From Salinicola acroporae (GTDB taxonomy: Bacteria > Pseudomonadota > Gammaproteobacteria > Pseudomonadales > Halomonadaceae): a DNA stretch of 64,000 bases. Below the pieces are notes generated by a model. That model was not told the DNA's origin and did no database searches. It was given only the letters and a program-made list of their open reading frames with translations. Position numbers and translations under genes: made by a program. Location: the NCBI RefSeq assembly GCF_003206615.1, contig NZ_PZJW01000003.1:124001-188000 (forward strand). Direction: 5' to 3'. Shown here one piece after another: positions 8,786-18,339 of this stretch (position 1 is its first letter; each line of letters opens with the position of its first letter).

Positions 8786-9958
8786 CTACGCCTCCTCGTC
8801 GAACAGTGCGAGCAGATCGTTCAAGAATAACAGGCCTTGCGGGGTCGCTTGCAGACGTGATGGCGAAGTCATCAGCAGACCTTTGCGTCGCGCCGCGTCC
8901 AGGCGAGGCGTTAGCTCAGACAGCGGTCGCCCGGTATGGTTTTCCCAATCCTCGGCATCGACGCCTTCGGTCAGGCGCAGAGCGTTCATCAGGAATTCCA
9001 GGGGCAATGCCTGCCCCTCCACGTGCTGGCTTCCCGCCACGAATCCCCGCGGGTCGTTCATTCGGCGCAGATAGGCTTCCGGCTGCCGAGTCTTCCAGCG
9101 CCGCTCGATCCGCCACTGCCCTGCCGGGTCGATAGAGGACAGTTTGCCGTGGGCCCCGGCGCCGATTCCCAGATAGTCGCCGAAGCGCCAGTAGTTGAGA
9201 TTGTGACGCGCTTGTCGCCCGGGTCGGGCGTAGGCGGAAATCTCGTAGCGCGAGAAGCCGGCCGACTCGAGCAGATCATGCCCCGCATCCTGGATATCCC
9301 AGAGCCTATCCTCATCGGGAAGCGACGGCGGATGGGAGAAGAACTCGGTGTTGGGCTCCAGCGTCAGTTGGTACCACGACAGATGTGTCGGCTCCAGCGC
9401 CAACGCCTGCTCGATGTCGCCCAGCGCGGTCGCCAGCGTCTGTCCCGGCAGACCGTGCATCAGATCGAGGTTGACGTTGTCGAAGCCCGCCTCCCGGGCG
9501 CTGGACATCGCGCGCTTCGCTTCCTCGCCACTGTGGATACGTCCCAGTGCTTCGAGTTGACCGGCGGCAAAACTCTGTACGCCAATGGAGAGCCGATTGA
9601 TCCCCGAGCGCCGATACCCCTCGAAGCGCGCCTGCTCCACCGTCCCCGGATTGGCTTCCAGCGTGATCTCGATGTCCGGGGCAAAGACGAGACGCTGGCG
9701 CAGACCGTCGAACAGACGCTGGTAGGCCGCGGGGGAGAACAGGCTCGGCGTCCCGCCACCGATGAAGATGCTGACGATCTCGCGACCCTGCACTGCCACC
9801 AGATCCTGTTCGAGATCGGCCAGCAAGGCATCGACGTACCGACGTTCCGGCAACTCGGCGCCTCGACCCACGCTGTGCGAATTGAAGTCGCAATAGGGGC
9901 ACTTGCGCACGCACCAAGGGACGTGGATGTATAGCGCCAGCGGTGGTAGATCCATCAT
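8786..9958 (-). CDS. hemW: Heme chaperone HemW (radical SAM, HemN-like)
   Basis: About 390 residues. The radical-SAM cluster motif is [10 protein letters not shown] near residue 16 after [10 protein letters not shown]. The SAM-binding segment [22 protein letters not shown] and the C-terminal HemN domain ([19 protein letters not shown]) follow. The protein lacks the N-terminal extension of true HemN coproporphyrinogen dehydrogenases, which supports a HemW heme-chaperone role. Its ATG overlaps the rdgB stop codon (ATGA), and a second in-frame ATG follows immediately. The rdgB-hemW order is conserved across gammaproteobacteria and suggests translational coupling. Confidence 0.92.
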   Translation of the reverse strand: MMDLPPLALYIHVPWCVRKCPYCDFNSHSVGRGAELPERRYVDALLADLEQDLVAVQGREIVSIFIGGGTPSLFSPAAYQRLFDGLRQRLVFAPDIEITLEANPGTVEQARFEGYRRSGINRLSIGVQSFAAGQLEALGRIHSGEEAKRAMSSAREAGFDNVNLDLMHGLPGQTLATALGDIEQALALEPTHLSWYQLTLEPNTEFFSHPPSLPDEDRLWDIQDAGHDLLESAGFSRYEISAYARPGRQARHNLNYWRFGDYLGIGAGAHGKLSSIDPAGQWRIERRWKTRQPEAYLRRMNDPRGFVAGSQHVEGQALPLEFLMNALRLTEGVDAEDWENHTGRPLSELTPRLDAARRKGLLMTSPSRLQATPQGLLFLNDLLALFDEEA

Positions 9959-10587
9959 TCCCGTTGCTTTTCCGATTCCCTGAGTTGCGCCAACAGTGCC
10001 TGCAGCGCACGTCCCCGGTGGCTCAGCCGATTCTTCTCCTCGGCGCTCAGTTCGGCAACGCTCATGCCCCGTTCGGGAACCCAGAACAGCGGGTCGTAGC
10101 CGAATCCCCCCTCGCCACGCGGGTAAGCCAGGATATCGCCAGGCCAGTCGCACTGGACGATCAGCGGTACCGGGTCATCCGCATGACGCAGGTAGACCAG
10201 CACACACCAGTATCGCGCCGTTCGCTTCCCCTCGGGGATCTCCTTGAGCGCTTCCAGCAGCTTGGCGTTGTTGGCGCTGTCCCTGGACTCGCCACTTCCG
10301 GAGTCCCCGGCATAGCGCGCCGAGTAGATACCTGGCGCGCCCGCGAGGGCATCGACCGCCAGACCGGAGTCGTCGGCCAGCGCCGGTAGACCACTGGCAC
10401 GGGCGGCGGCGCGCGCCTTGAGGATGGCATTTTCGACGAACGTCAATCCGGTCTCCTCGACGTCGTCGACGCCGAAGTCCGACTGCGGCTGGACCTGCAG
10501 CCCCAACGGACTGAGAAGCTGTTGAAATTCAACCAGCTTTCCAGGATTGCCACTGGCGACGACCAAATTTTCTGTGGGCGGGTTCAT
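9955..10587 (-). CDS. rdgB: dITP/XTP pyrophosphatase RdgB
   Basis: 210 residues, slightly longer than E. coli RdgB (197). The start is at [21 protein letters not shown] because the conserved N-terminal SGNPGK nucleotide-binding motif lies nine residues in and an AGGAA site lies 8 nt upstream. Further signatures are [33 protein letters not shown] and the C-terminal [10 protein letters not shown]. It hydrolyses non-canonical purine triphosphates (ITP, dITP, XTP) and keeps them out of DNA and RNA. It is the promoter-proximal gene of the rdgB-hemW pair. Confidence 0.94.
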   Translation of the reverse strand: MNPPTENLVVASGNPGKLVEFQQLLSPLGLQVQPQSDFGVDDVEETGLTFVENAILKARAAARASGLPALADDSGLAVDALAGAPGIYSARYAGDSGSGESRDSANNAKLLEALKEIPEGKRTARYWCVLVYLRHADDPVPLIVQCDWPGDILAYPRGEGGFGYDPLFWVPERGMSVAELSAEEKNRLSHRGRALQALLAQLRESEKQRE

Positions 10588-11019
10588 GGAGTAGATTCCT
10601 GGCAAAACGTTCATTCTACGGGGCGTGGCATTCGAGGCATAGGAAACCTGGGCCGGGAAGCCATCAACCACTCATCATATCGGGATGAGAAACCTCAGTA
10701 ATTTTCCTGTCGAAGTTTCCGAACCCTCGCGAGCGCTAGCGTGTTTTTTCTCGAAAAGGAAACATTGGTTTTTAAAAAGGCTACGAAAAAATGAAACCTA
10801 AGCGATTGATTCAAAATGTAAAAAAAGAAAAATTAAGGAACGCTTAGCTGTCGTCTCCATGTCACTTTTTGAAAACCTCAATACCCTATATTTACAACGC
10901 ATGGGTTTTATTAACACTATTGAGCTCCAACAATCACGGAGCCGCAGTAGGTTGCTCAGCCAAGGGTCACAGCGAAAAAGCGTAAAACACTAATTAAAAT
11001 CCTTCGAAGGGATCAGACC
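10588..11019. other. 432-bp AT-rich intergenic region upstream of the CsgD-like gene
   Basis: No convincing gene. From about 10740 to 10900 the base composition drops sharply below the surrounding genes, with A-rich tracts. An 8-bp palindrome CGCTAGCG lies near 10733-10740, followed by a T-run. The region must carry the rdgB promoter on the left and the promoter of the regulator at 11020 on the right. Long AT-rich control regions are typical of csgD-type biofilm regulators, often as sites for nucleoid proteins. Confidence 0.5.
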
Positions 11020-11697
11020 ATGAACACCGAACACACCGATATCGTTCTTGTTACGGATTGTAACTCTCAATCCGTACTATTTCTGGATTACATACATCAG
11101 AAAACGGGTTGCCGAGTTTCGGCACTCAGCCCCCAGGATCGTTTCCCGGTACCCGAGGGCAGCAGGGTACTCGTACTACTGGATGGAGATCACGTTCAAG
11201 AGAAAGACCTGCTGGCCTGGAACACCAGAGCCGAGGAGAACGATGCCATCATCCTGTCGGCTTTCAATGTCCGCGACAACAAGCAGGTCATGGAGCTGCT
11301 GATCGGCATCCACCTCCGCGGCGTTTTCTATCGTCAGGACAGTCTCGAGCTCATCTGTAAGGGGATCATCAAGCTTCTCGGCGGAGAACTCTGGATCTCC
11401 CGGCCACTCTCGGCAATGTTGATCGACTTCTATCGCCGCCAACAGGTCAACACCTACCGGCCCGTGTGCGGTCTGACACGAAGGGAACTGGAGATCGTCA
11501 CGCTGCTGGTTTCCGGAGCGAGCAATACGGAGATCGCGGAAAAGCTGTTCGTGAGCGAGCATACAGTCAAGTCGCACCTCTACAACCTCTTCCGCAAGAT
11601 CAACGTCCACAACCGCATTCAGGCAACCAACTGGGCACGGCAGAACCTGGGAACGATTCCGGTCATGGCCTCGCGCTATGCCAACGGGCGTCGCTAA
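11020..11697 (+). CDS. CsgD-like LuxR-family transcriptional regulator
   Basis: 225 residues, near the 216 of CsgD. The C-terminal 65 residues are a LuxR/FixJ helix-turn-helix: LTRRELEIVTLLVSGASNTE, then KLFVSEHTVKSHLYNLFRKI. The N-terminal half has the pattern of an atypical receiver (IVLVTDCNSQSVLFLDYI; VLVLLDGDHVQ) without the normal acidic pocket, as in CsgD. It is likely a biofilm or surface-structure regulator, but no curli or cellulose genes lie in the window, so its targets are unknown. It is monocistronic, with a long AT-rich region upstream and a strong hairpin downstream. Confidence 0.75.
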   Translation: MNTEHTDIVLVTDCNSQSVLFLDYIHQKTGCRVSALSPQDRFPVPEGSRVLVLLDGDHVQEKDLLAWNTRAEENDAIILSAFNVRDNKQVMELLIGIHLRGVFYRQDSLELICKGIIKLLGGELWISRPLSAMLIDFYRRQQVNTYRPVCGLTRRELEIVTLLVSGASNTEIAEKLFVSEHTVKSHLYNLFRKINVHNRIQATNWARQNLGTIPVMASRYANGRR

Positions 11698-11723
11698 ACC
11701 TGCCGAGTAACACCCTGTCACCT

Positions 11724-11757
11724 AGCCGGGAAGCCAGTGAAACATGGCTTCCCGGCT
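11724..11757. terminator. 13-bp perfect hairpin between convergent genes
   Basis: AGCCGGGAAGCCA pairs with TGGCTTCCCGGCT around an 8-nt loop. It sits between the CsgD-like gene (stop 11697) and the 3' end of the convergent kinase gene (11761). No long T-tract follows on either strand, so it is a likely but not canonical bidirectional terminator. Confidence 0.65.
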
Positions 11758-11760
11758 CTC

Positions 11761-13323
11761 TCAGTTAAGCCGCATCCTCTCCTGAATCAGAGACGCGAGC
11801 GTCAGATTGGCATCCGGCGCGGTGGTATCGAGATGTACCAGGTGGGTCGTCTCGTCACTGGCGAACGGCTCGAAACGCTGAAGCTGCCGTTCCAGAATCG
11901 AAAGACTCCGCTCGGAAGGCTCTCCGCTACGCCTGGCACGTTTGACGATACGGGCCCGCAATGTCGCCCGGTCGGCCTCGAAACTGACGATCAGTACCGG
12001 CAGGCCACGCTTCTCGGCTTCGAAACGTAGCCGCTTGCGCTGTTCCAGCAGCAGGCAGGTGGCATCGATGCATGCCGGCAACCCCGCTTCGAGTACCGTC
12101 CCTGTCAGTTCGGCCAGGCGACGATAGGTCTGGTCGGTCGCTGTCTCGCTGTAGACGGCTTTTGCATCGTCGGGTGCCGCGGTGAAATCGAAAAGCCGCT
12201 TGCGTTCGACATCGGACCGGATCCGCACCCCGCCCAGCCGCCGCACGATCTCCTCGGTGAACCGGCTCTTGCCACTGCCGGAGACGCCGACCGCCAGGAT
12301 CAGGTAAGGAAAGCGGAACTCGCTGTACTCCTGAGCCATTGTCAGATAACGGCGGAAGACCTCTATCGGTTCGCCACCGGGCAGATCGTCCATCACCCCG
12401 GCATCGTGGTCCCGTACCAGCTCGATCCGGGCTCTCAGCAAGGCTCGATAACGCTTGTAGAAGTTGAGCAGCCGCACCGCCTGGTAGTCGCCGGACAGCT
12501 CGAGATACCGGTTGAGCGCATAATGGGCGAATTCCCGCTCGCCACGGGCTTCCAGATCCATGATCAGGAAGGCGAGCTCGCAGGCCACGTCGCACCAGCG
12601 CAGTCGATCGTTGAACTCGATGCCGTTGAACAGGATCGCCTTGCCTTCGAACCGCACCGCATTGCCAAGATGGATGTCACCATGGCTCTCGCGGATGAAG
12701 CCCTCTCTCCAGCGCGATGCCAGAATGGGTTCCAGGCGCGCGAAGCTCTCGAGCGTCAACGTCTTGACGTTGGCTAGCTGCTCGAGATCGCGAGGCGATT
12801 CCAGCAGCGGCTCGATCACGTCGAATTCGTCGACCAGCATTTCGTGAATGCTCGACGGCGACCCCAGGGGATTGTCCCCCGAGGCGCTGGGAGCGGATTC
12901 GTGAAGCGCCACCAGTTGGTCGATGAGATCGTCGATCAGCTCCGCCGACAGTTCTCCACTGGCCTGCAGCGAACTCAGCAGATGACGGGTGCTGAACTGG
13001 CGCATCTTGACCGCGTACTCGATCGGCGCGCTGTCGTCGTTGACCCTGGGCGCCTCCTCGGTGCCCGAGATGGCCACACAGCCAAGGTAGAGCGCCGGCG
13101 CCACGCGGCGATTCAGCGCGACCTCCTGCTCGCAGAGGCGCCGGCGCTTCTCCAGCGTCGAGAAATCGAGAAAGCTACCGTAATCCAGCGACTTCTTGAT
13201 CTTGTAAGCATAATCGCCGGTCGATACCACCCAGGAGATGGGGGTTTCGAACACTTCGACGGCGCCGATCGGATGATCGAAACAATCACTCTCCTTGAGC
13301 GCCTGTATCAGCGTTCGGCTCAT
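11761..13323 (-). CDS. Fused aminoglycoside-phosphotransferase-like / AAA P-loop kinase protein
   Basis: 520 residues. The first 330 resemble the APH/COG2187 phosphotransferase fold, with GDYAYKIKKSLDYG as the ATP-lysine region, ESHGDIHLGNAVRFEG as the catalytic HGDxHxxN loop, and FNDRLRWCDVACELAFLIMD as the metal-binding segment. The C-terminal 170 residues form a zeta-toxin/gluconate-kinase-like P-loop domain with Walker A GVSGSGKSRF. Such fusions are widespread in proteobacteria and uncharacterised; there is no reason to call it antibiotic resistance. The start at MSRTLIQAL leaves 31 bp to the hemL stop codon upstream, suggesting co-transcription with hemL. Confidence 0.8.
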   Translation of the reverse strand: MSRTLIQALKESDCFDHPIGAVEVFETPISWVVSTGDYAYKIKKSLDYGSFLDFSTLEKRRRLCEQEVALNRRVAPALYLGCVAISGTEEAPRVNDDSAPIEYAVKMRQFSTRHLLSSLQASGELSAELIDDLIDQLVALHESAPSASGDNPLGSPSSIHEMLVDEFDVIEPLLESPRDLEQLANVKTLTLESFARLEPILASRWREGFIRESHGDIHLGNAVRFEGKAILFNGIEFNDRLRWCDVACELAFLIMDLEARGEREFAHYALNRYLELSGDYQAVRLLNFYKRYRALLRARIELVRDHDAGVMDDLPGGEPIEVFRRYLTMAQEYSEFRFPYLILAVGVSGSGKSRFTEEIVRRLGGVRIRSDVERKRLFDFTAAPDDAKAVYSETATDQTYRRLAELTGTVLEAGLPACIDATCLLLEQRKRLRFEAEKRGLPVLIVSFEADRATLRARIVKRARRSGEPSERSLSILERQLQRFEPFASDETTHLVHLDTTAPDANLTLASLIQERMRLN

Positions 13324-13354
13324 GCGTCGTCTCCCTGTCAGTGGCGTTCGTGAC

Positions 13355-14644
13355 TCATTGTTGACGCATGGCGGCGAAGGCACGCTCGCTGGCCATCAAG
13401 GTCGTCTGAATATGGTCATGGGTGTGAGCGCTGGACATGAATCCGGCCTCGAATGCCGAGGGTGCCAGGTAGACGCCGGACTCGAGCATGTGCGAGAAGA
13501 AATCGCGGAACGCCTGGGCATCGCACGCCATGGTCTGGCCAAAATTATCGACCCGCTGTTGGGCGGTGAAGAACAAGCCGAACATGCCGCCGGCACGCTG
13601 GGTGATCATCTCGATACCGGCATCGCGGGCGCGTGTCTCGAGCCCGTCGCAGAGCGTCTCGACCCGGGTGGACAGCGCCTCGTGAAAGCCTGGCTGGCGT
13701 ACCTTCTCGAGCAGCGTGATACCGGCCGCCATCGCCAGCGGATTCCCCGATAGCGTGCCGGCCTGATAGACCGGACCCAGCGGTGATATCTGTTCCATGA
13801 TGTCGCGCTTGCCACCGAAGGCGCCGACCGGCATGCCACCGCCGACGATCTTGCCGAGGCAGGTCAGATCCGGCGTGATCCCGTAGTGCGCCTGGGCACC
13901 GCCCAGCGCCACCCGGAAGCCGGTCATCACCTCATCGAAGATCAATACGCTGCCGTGGCTGTCGCACACCTCGCGCAGGGCTTCCAGGAAACCGGGCTGC
14001 GGCGGTATGCAGTTCATGTTGCCGGCCACCGGCTCGACGATGATGCAGGCGATCTGTTCGCCCATGGCCTCGAAGCATTCATGCACGGCTTCGATGTCAT
14101 TGTAAGAGAGCGTTATGGTGTGTTCGGCCAGTGACGCCGGCACGCCGGGCGAACTGGGCTCGCCGTGGGTCAAGGCACCGGAACCGGCTTTCACCAGCAG
14201 CGAGTCCGAGTGACCATGGTAGTTGCCCTCGAACTTGACGATCTTGTCGCGTCCGGTATATCCCCGCGCCAGCCGGATCGCCGACATGGTCGCCTCGGTA
14301 CCGGAGTTGACCATGCGTACCATGTCGATGGAGGGAAGGATCTCGCAGATCAGGTCGGCCATGGTGGTCTCGATCGCTGTCGGCGTCCCGAACGAGAGCC
14401 CACTGTCGAGCCGCTCGCGGACGGCGTTGAGCACCTCGGGATCGGCATGTCCTGTGATCATCGGCCCCCAGGAGCCCACGTAGTCGATATAACGCTTGCC
14501 CTCGACGTCGAACAGATAGGCACCCTGAGCGCGCTCGATGAAGACCGGCGGCTGGGACATGCCCTTGAAGGCTCTTACCGGAGAGTTTACGCCGCCGGGA
14601 ATGTGGCGGCAGGCACGCTCGAAGAGTTCGGCGGATGTGGTCAT
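13355..14644 (-). CDS. hemL: Glutamate-1-semialdehyde 2,1-aminomutase
   Basis: 429 residues (E. coli HemL 426). The start is [20 protein letters not shown]; the conserved SPVRAFKG follows. Family features include [47 protein letters not shown] and the PLP lysine K265 in [17 protein letters not shown]. It converts glutamate-1-semialdehyde to 5-aminolevulinate, the committed precursor of haem, sirohaem and cobalamin in the C5 pathway. It lies 10 bp downstream of thiE in the same leftward series thiD-thiE-hemL, an order common in pseudomonads and halomonads. Confidence 0.96.
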   Translation of the reverse strand: MTTSAELFERACRHIPGGVNSPVRAFKGMSQPPVFIERAQGAYLFDVEGKRYIDYVGSWGPMITGHADPEVLNAVRERLDSGLSFGTPTAIETTMADLICEILPSIDMVRMVNSGTEATMSAIRLARGYTGRDKIVKFEGNYHGHSDSLLVKAGSGALTHGEPSSPGVPASLAEHTITLSYNDIEAVHECFEAMGEQIACIIVEPVAGNMNCIPPQPGFLEALREVCDSHGSVLIFDEVMTGFRVALGGAQAHYGITPDLTCLGKIVGGGMPVGAFGGKRDIMEQISPLGPVYQAGTLSGNPLAMAAGITLLEKVRQPGFHEALSTRVETLCDGLETRARDAGIEMITQRAGGMFGLFFTAQQRVDNFGQTMACDAQAFRDFFSHMLESGVYLAPSAFEAGFMSSAHTHDHIQTTLMASERAFAAMRQQ

Positions 14645-14654
14645 GGTGTTCTCT

Positions 14655-15365
14655 CTAGCGTTGATCGATGACAGAGTGACGGTCGATCGTGGTATTCGGC
14701 GAAGCGCCATCGCCAATCTGGAGTTGGAGTTCGCGCACCGCCCGCGCGACATCCGGCCTACCGAAAACGGCATGGACCACCGCCAGGATCTCGGCACCGG
14801 CCTGTCGTGCCTCGGAGGCGGTGCGAGCATCGATGCCACCGATGGCGACCCGGGGCAACCCCAGATGAGCCACCTCCTCGAGTATCGATAGCGACGCCGG
14901 CGCAGCCTCCGGCTTGGTGCGCGAGGCGAAGAAGCGCCCGAACGCCAGATAGCTGGCACCCGATTCGGCCGCTTGGCGCGCCAGGACCGGTGAATCATGG
15001 CAGGTGGCACCGACGATGGCTCGGTCGCCCAGCCGTTGCCTGGCGGTTGCCAGCGAGACGTCGTCCTGACCGACGTGCAATCCGACGATATCCCCCCAAC
15101 GCTGCTGCAGTCGCAGCGCCAGTTCCAGATCGTCGTTGACGATCAGCGGCACCGCATGGCGCTCGCACAGTGCGGCCAAGGCATCGCCCTGCCGCCAACG
15201 CCGCGCGGTATCCGCGGATTTGTCACGGTACTGCAGCAGCGCGATCCCCTCGCTCAGCGCCGATTCGCAGGCCGCGAGCAGCGTGCGATCATCCGGCAAC
15301 AGCTGGCTGTCGGTGATCGCGTAAAGTCCATTCAGGGTCGATGAAGGCGGGCGCGTCGACATCAT
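14655..15365 (-). CDS. thiE: Thiamine-phosphate synthase
   Basis: 236 residues. A TIM-barrel enzyme with [10 protein letters not shown] at the first strand, [10 protein letters not shown] (pyrophosphate/HMP-binding QYRDK), [44 protein letters not shown] and the C-terminal phosphate loop VAIGGIDA. It joins HMP-pyrophosphate and the thiazole phosphate carboxylate to give thiamine monophosphate. The initiator ATG shares one base with the thiD TGA, so the two are probably translationally coupled. A second in-frame ATG follows directly. Confidence 0.94.
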   Translation of the reverse strand: MMSTRPPSSTLNGLYAITDSQLLPDDRTLLAACESALSEGIALLQYRDKSADTARRWRQGDALAALCERHAVPLIVNDDLELALRLQQRWGDIVGLHVGQDDVSLATARQRLGDRAIVGATCHDSPVLARQAAESGASYLAFGRFFASRTKPEAAPASLSILEEVAHLGLPRVAIGGIDARTASEARQAGAEILAVVHAVFGRPDVARAVRELQLQIGDGASPNTTIDRHSVIDQR

Positions 15366-16192
15366 CACTCCAGCGTGGCATCGAAGTCCGGCGCACGCCA
15401 GACCCGGTCCGGTAGATACTGGCCCTGACCCAGCGCCAGACCATTGTCCAGCGTATCCCAGGTGAACCGCTGCGCCTGGGCGCAGGCTGCCGCGAGTCCC
15501 TCGCCGGCGGCCAGCCGGGTCGCCAACGCCGACGCCAGCGTGCAGCCGGAGCCGTGATAGTCGGCAGGCAGGCGCGGCCACTGCCACTGCCGGTTGAGCT
15601 CGGGCGTGTGCAAGGTGTGAACCACGTGGGCCTGCGTCGATTCCTGCCCCAGGGGATCGGTACCGGTCACCAGCACCGCGGCGCACCCCAGCGACATCAC
15701 CTCGACCACTCGAGCCACTTCATCGGCGTCGTCGATCGTGGAAAGCAGCGCCAGTTCGCGACGGTTGGGTGTCAAGATATCCACAAGAGGTAGCAGACGA
15801 TGGCGAATCGGTTCGATCAGAGCGGGTGTGGATAAATCGGAACCGCGACCACTGCGCAGGACCGGGTCGACGATCAGCGGCGTGCCGGGGCTCATCCGGG
15901 CGACATCGATCACCGCTTCCAGCACCTCGAGATCGGGGATCAACCCCACCTTGATCGCCGCGATACGAAAATCGTCGAACAGCACGCGGGCCGCACGGCG
16001 AATGAAATCGCCGCTGCACGATTCGACGCTGACCACGTCGCGGGTCGACTGGACGGTCATGGCGGTGGGCACGGTCACCGGCCAGCCACCGCAGCCGCGC
16101 ACGGCCTCGGCATCCGCGACCAGCCCCGCGCCACCGCTGGGATCGTGGCCCGCCAGCACCATGACCACGGGCTTGTCCTCGTAGCGAATCAT
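15365..16192 (-). CDS. thiD: Hydroxymethylpyrimidine/phosphomethylpyrimidine kinase
   Basis: 275 residues with ribokinase-like features: VLAGHDPSGGAGLVADAEAV at the N-terminus (HMP binding), TAMTVQST, KVGLIPDLEVLEAVIDV, PLIVDPVLRSGRG, LTPNRRELALL and the C-terminal anion hole DYHGSGCTLASALAT. It phosphorylates HMP and HMP-P for thiamine synthesis. A strong GGGAGG site lies 6 nt upstream. The preceding 130 bp show no THI-box (TPP riboswitch) features that I could recognise. A possible 23-codon leader frame overlaps its start codon. Confidence 0.94.
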   Translation of the reverse strand: MIRYEDKPVVMVLAGHDPSGGAGLVADAEAVRGCGGWPVTVPTAMTVQSTRDVVSVESCSGDFIRRAARVLFDDFRIAAIKVGLIPDLEVLEAVIDVARMSPGTPLIVDPVLRSGRGSDLSTPALIEPIRHRLLPLVDILTPNRRELALLSTIDDADEVARVVEVMSLGCAAVLVTGTDPLGQESTQAHVVHTLHTPELNRQWQWPRLPADYHGSGCTLASALATRLAAGEGLAAACAQAQRFTWDTLDNGLALGQGQYLPDRVWRAPDFDATLE

Positions 16193-16260
16193 GACGTCCC
16201 TCCCGGGACGCTCGTCACCGCCAGGGAGCGTGTGGCGAGATGGCCGTTCATCTCTCGCAT
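16189..16260 (-). CDS. Possible 23-residue leader peptide overlapping thiD
   Basis: A short frame (begins MREMNGHLATRS, ends VPGGTS) has a good GAGGAG site about 7 nt before its ATG and a TGA that overlaps the thiD ATG. It has no recognisable domain and no run of regulatory codons. It may translationally couple to thiD or be fortuitous. There is no homology evidence. Confidence 0.25.
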   Translation of the reverse strand: MREMNGHLATRSLAVTSVPGGTS

Positions 16261-16324
16261 GGGTGCTCTCCTCATCGATCGCTTCGGTGTGTCCTGAGTC
16301 TCGACACCAGGCGCGTTCATCCTA

Positions 16325-18088
16325 TCAACGTTTACGTCGATAATAGTTCTCGATCGCCTCGCGAGTGATGATACCGGAAATCTTGCGAATCATCGGCGCC
16401 GTGGTGTGCTCGACGTAAAGCGCGTCGACACCGGATTCGTTGAGCGTGTCGTAAGCCTCGGAGAGCGTCGCCTCCAAGTGTACCGGCGCCAGATCGAGAC
16501 GCTGCCCCGGCACCTCCTCGAGATCGATACGCTCATGCTCCGCGAGCCAGTCCTCATCGTGCAGCACCCGCGCCAGGTGGGCAGCCTTCATCGCCAGTGG
16601 CGGCTTGTCCTTGTTGTCCTGGATGATCACCAGCCAGGTCGGCTTGGAATCGAGCAGCGCCTTGGCCCTGTCATGATCGATGATCCTCGGCGTGCGGACC
16701 AGATTGCGCTCCATCACTGCCGGTACGGCGACCCGCGACAACGCCTGCATCAGCGGTTGCTGCAGCGGATGGAGCCCTTGCTGGGTCAGGCTGGAGAGAA
16801 AGAATCCCTGACAGCGGCAGAGCTGGCGTGCGGTGAGAACGGCGACCACCACCGCCAGCATGCCCGGCAGCATGATCGATGAGTTGCGGGTCAGTTCCAG
16901 CAACGCCAACAGGGCTGCCAGCGGGGCCTGAAGCGCCGCCGCCATCATCGCCGCCATGCCAAGTACCGCGTAGAGATTGGGCGTGGTGACCACGCTCGGC
17001 AGCAGCGCCCCGCCGACCATGCCCATCACCGCGCCGACCGCCGCACCGGAAACCAGCATCGGCCCGATCACCCCGACCGGCACGCCACCCGCCATGCAGA
17101 GTCCGGTCAGCGCCAGCTTGACCACCGCCAGCACCAGCAGCACGTCCAACGCCATCGGCCCGTTGAGCATCTGCTCAAGACTGTCGTAGCCGATCCCCTG
17201 TACCTGCGGGTACCACCATGCCACGGCTCCGGTGAGCAGACCGATGGTCGCCAGCCGCAGGGCGAAGGGGACTCGGGCGATCGATGGATGCCCCTGGGCC
17301 AGGCGCACGAATCCACCGGCCAGGACACCGACGACCAGCGCGGTCAACACGATCCAGGGGAGGTCCAGCAACGAATTGAGCTGCAGCGGCGGCACGCTGA
17401 ACGCCGGCTCCGACCCGTAGACCGCCCACGACACCAGCGCGCCCATGGTAGCGGCGAGTATCACCGGCATGAAGCCGGCGATGGTGTACTCCATCATCAC
17501 CACTTCCATGGCGAAGATGACACCGGCGATGGGCGTGTTGAACGACGCGGAAATGCCCGCTGCGGTGCCACAGGCCACCAACACGCGCAGGCTGTTGTGC
17601 GGCAGCCGCAACCGCGAGCCAATCCAGCTCGAGGCCGCGGAGCCGAGATGGATCGCCGGCCCCTCGCGGCCAGCCGACAGCCCGCCGATGACCGAGATCA
17701 CCCCGACCCACCACTGGTTGATCCAGTTGCGCAGCGGCATCTTGCCCTGGTGGTAGGCGAGGCGCTCGATGACATGGCCGATCCCCATCTTCAGCGCCCG
17801 GCTGGGCTGCGGCCACAGCCAGAGTCCGATCAAGGCGACCGCGATCAGCGGGAGCACCGCGCGAAACGTTGGCGGCAGCGTCTCGAAGGCTTCGGGATTG
17901 TCACCGGGGATGAATAACAAGGCCCCGAACTCCAGCAACAGCCGGAAGACGACCATCACGGAACCCGTCAGAATGCCGGCGAAAATCCCCAGCAGGCAGA
18001 GTTGGGGCATGGCATCCACGCTCGCCAACTGGCGTCGGAAACGTTCGAGGCTGGGACGTCGTGGGACGAACCGCGGCACGCGTGACAA
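16325..18088 (-). CDS. ClC-family chloride transport protein with C-terminal CBS-like tail
   Basis: 587 residues from a TTG start with a strong AAGGAGG site 5 nt upstream; an ATG 138 bp further out is also in frame. The membrane core of about 430 residues has the ClC signature GREGP (residues 140-144, gating Glu142) followed by AIHLGSAAS, and the NTPIAGVIFAMEVV helix. The remaining 130 residues contain a CBS-type region (LDLAPVHLEATLSEAYDTL). Key motifs deviate from E. coli ClcA: the chloride-site GSGIP reads GIGHV, the GxFxP reads GVIGP, and the internal proton glutamate Glu203 aligns with Val196. It is therefore a divergent ClC, perhaps a channel rather than an exchanger. It is divergent from erpA. 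Confidence 0.85.
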   Translation of the reverse strand: MSRVPRFVPRRPSLERFRRQLASVDAMPQLCLLGIFAGILTGSVMVVFRLLLEFGALLFIPGDNPEAFETLPPTFRAVLPLIAVALIGLWLWPQPSRALKMGIGHVIERLAYHQGKMPLRNWINQWWVGVISVIGGLSAGREGPAIHLGSAASSWIGSRLRLPHNSLRVLVACGTAAGISASFNTPIAGVIFAMEVVMMEYTIAGFMPVILAATMGALVSWAVYGSEPAFSVPPLQLNSLLDLPWIVLTALVVGVLAGGFVRLAQGHPSIARVPFALRLATIGLLTGAVAWWYPQVQGIGYDSLEQMLNGPMALDVLLVLAVVKLALTGLCMAGGVPVGVIGPMLVSGAAVGAVMGMVGGALLPSVVTTPNLYAVLGMAAMMAAALQAPLAALLALLELTRNSSIMLPGMLAVVVAVLTARQLCRCQGFFLSSLTQQGLHPLQQPLMQALSRVAVPAVMERNLVRTPRIIDHDRAKALLDSKPTWLVIIQDNKDKPPLAMKAAHLARVLHDEDWLAEHERIDLEEVPGQRLDLAPVHLEATLSEAYDTLNESGVDALYVEHTTAPMIRKISGIITREAIENYYRRKR

Positions 18089-18339
18089 ACTCTCCTCCTT
18101 GCCCGATCTCGACCGCTCGTCTTTGGTGCGCGATACCTGCCATGGTGGGCGGTCACATCGTGCGAGCGTTACGTAACTGACATCATACACCGATCCACGA
18201 CTGTCGGCGGTGAGTGCCGCCGACACTAAAGTTGACCCTTTTACTCGGTATTAACGATAATGGAGCTGTGATGGCGGCCCCGCCGCCCTACGTCATTATC
18301 GACAGTCCGGTCACGGCCGGCACCAACGGGAGCGTGACG

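Noticed and set aside
10727-10750. Terminator-like palindrome plus T-run upstream of the CsgD-like gene
   Set aside because: The palindrome has no loop and no rightward gene lies upstream for it to terminate.
11761-13323. Aminoglycoside resistance gene
   Set aside because: The APH-like domain belongs to a chromosomal fusion family with a P-loop kinase domain, and the context is housekeeping.
16193-16324. TPP riboswitch before thiD
   Set aside because: I could not find the conserved THI-box segments on the minus strand.
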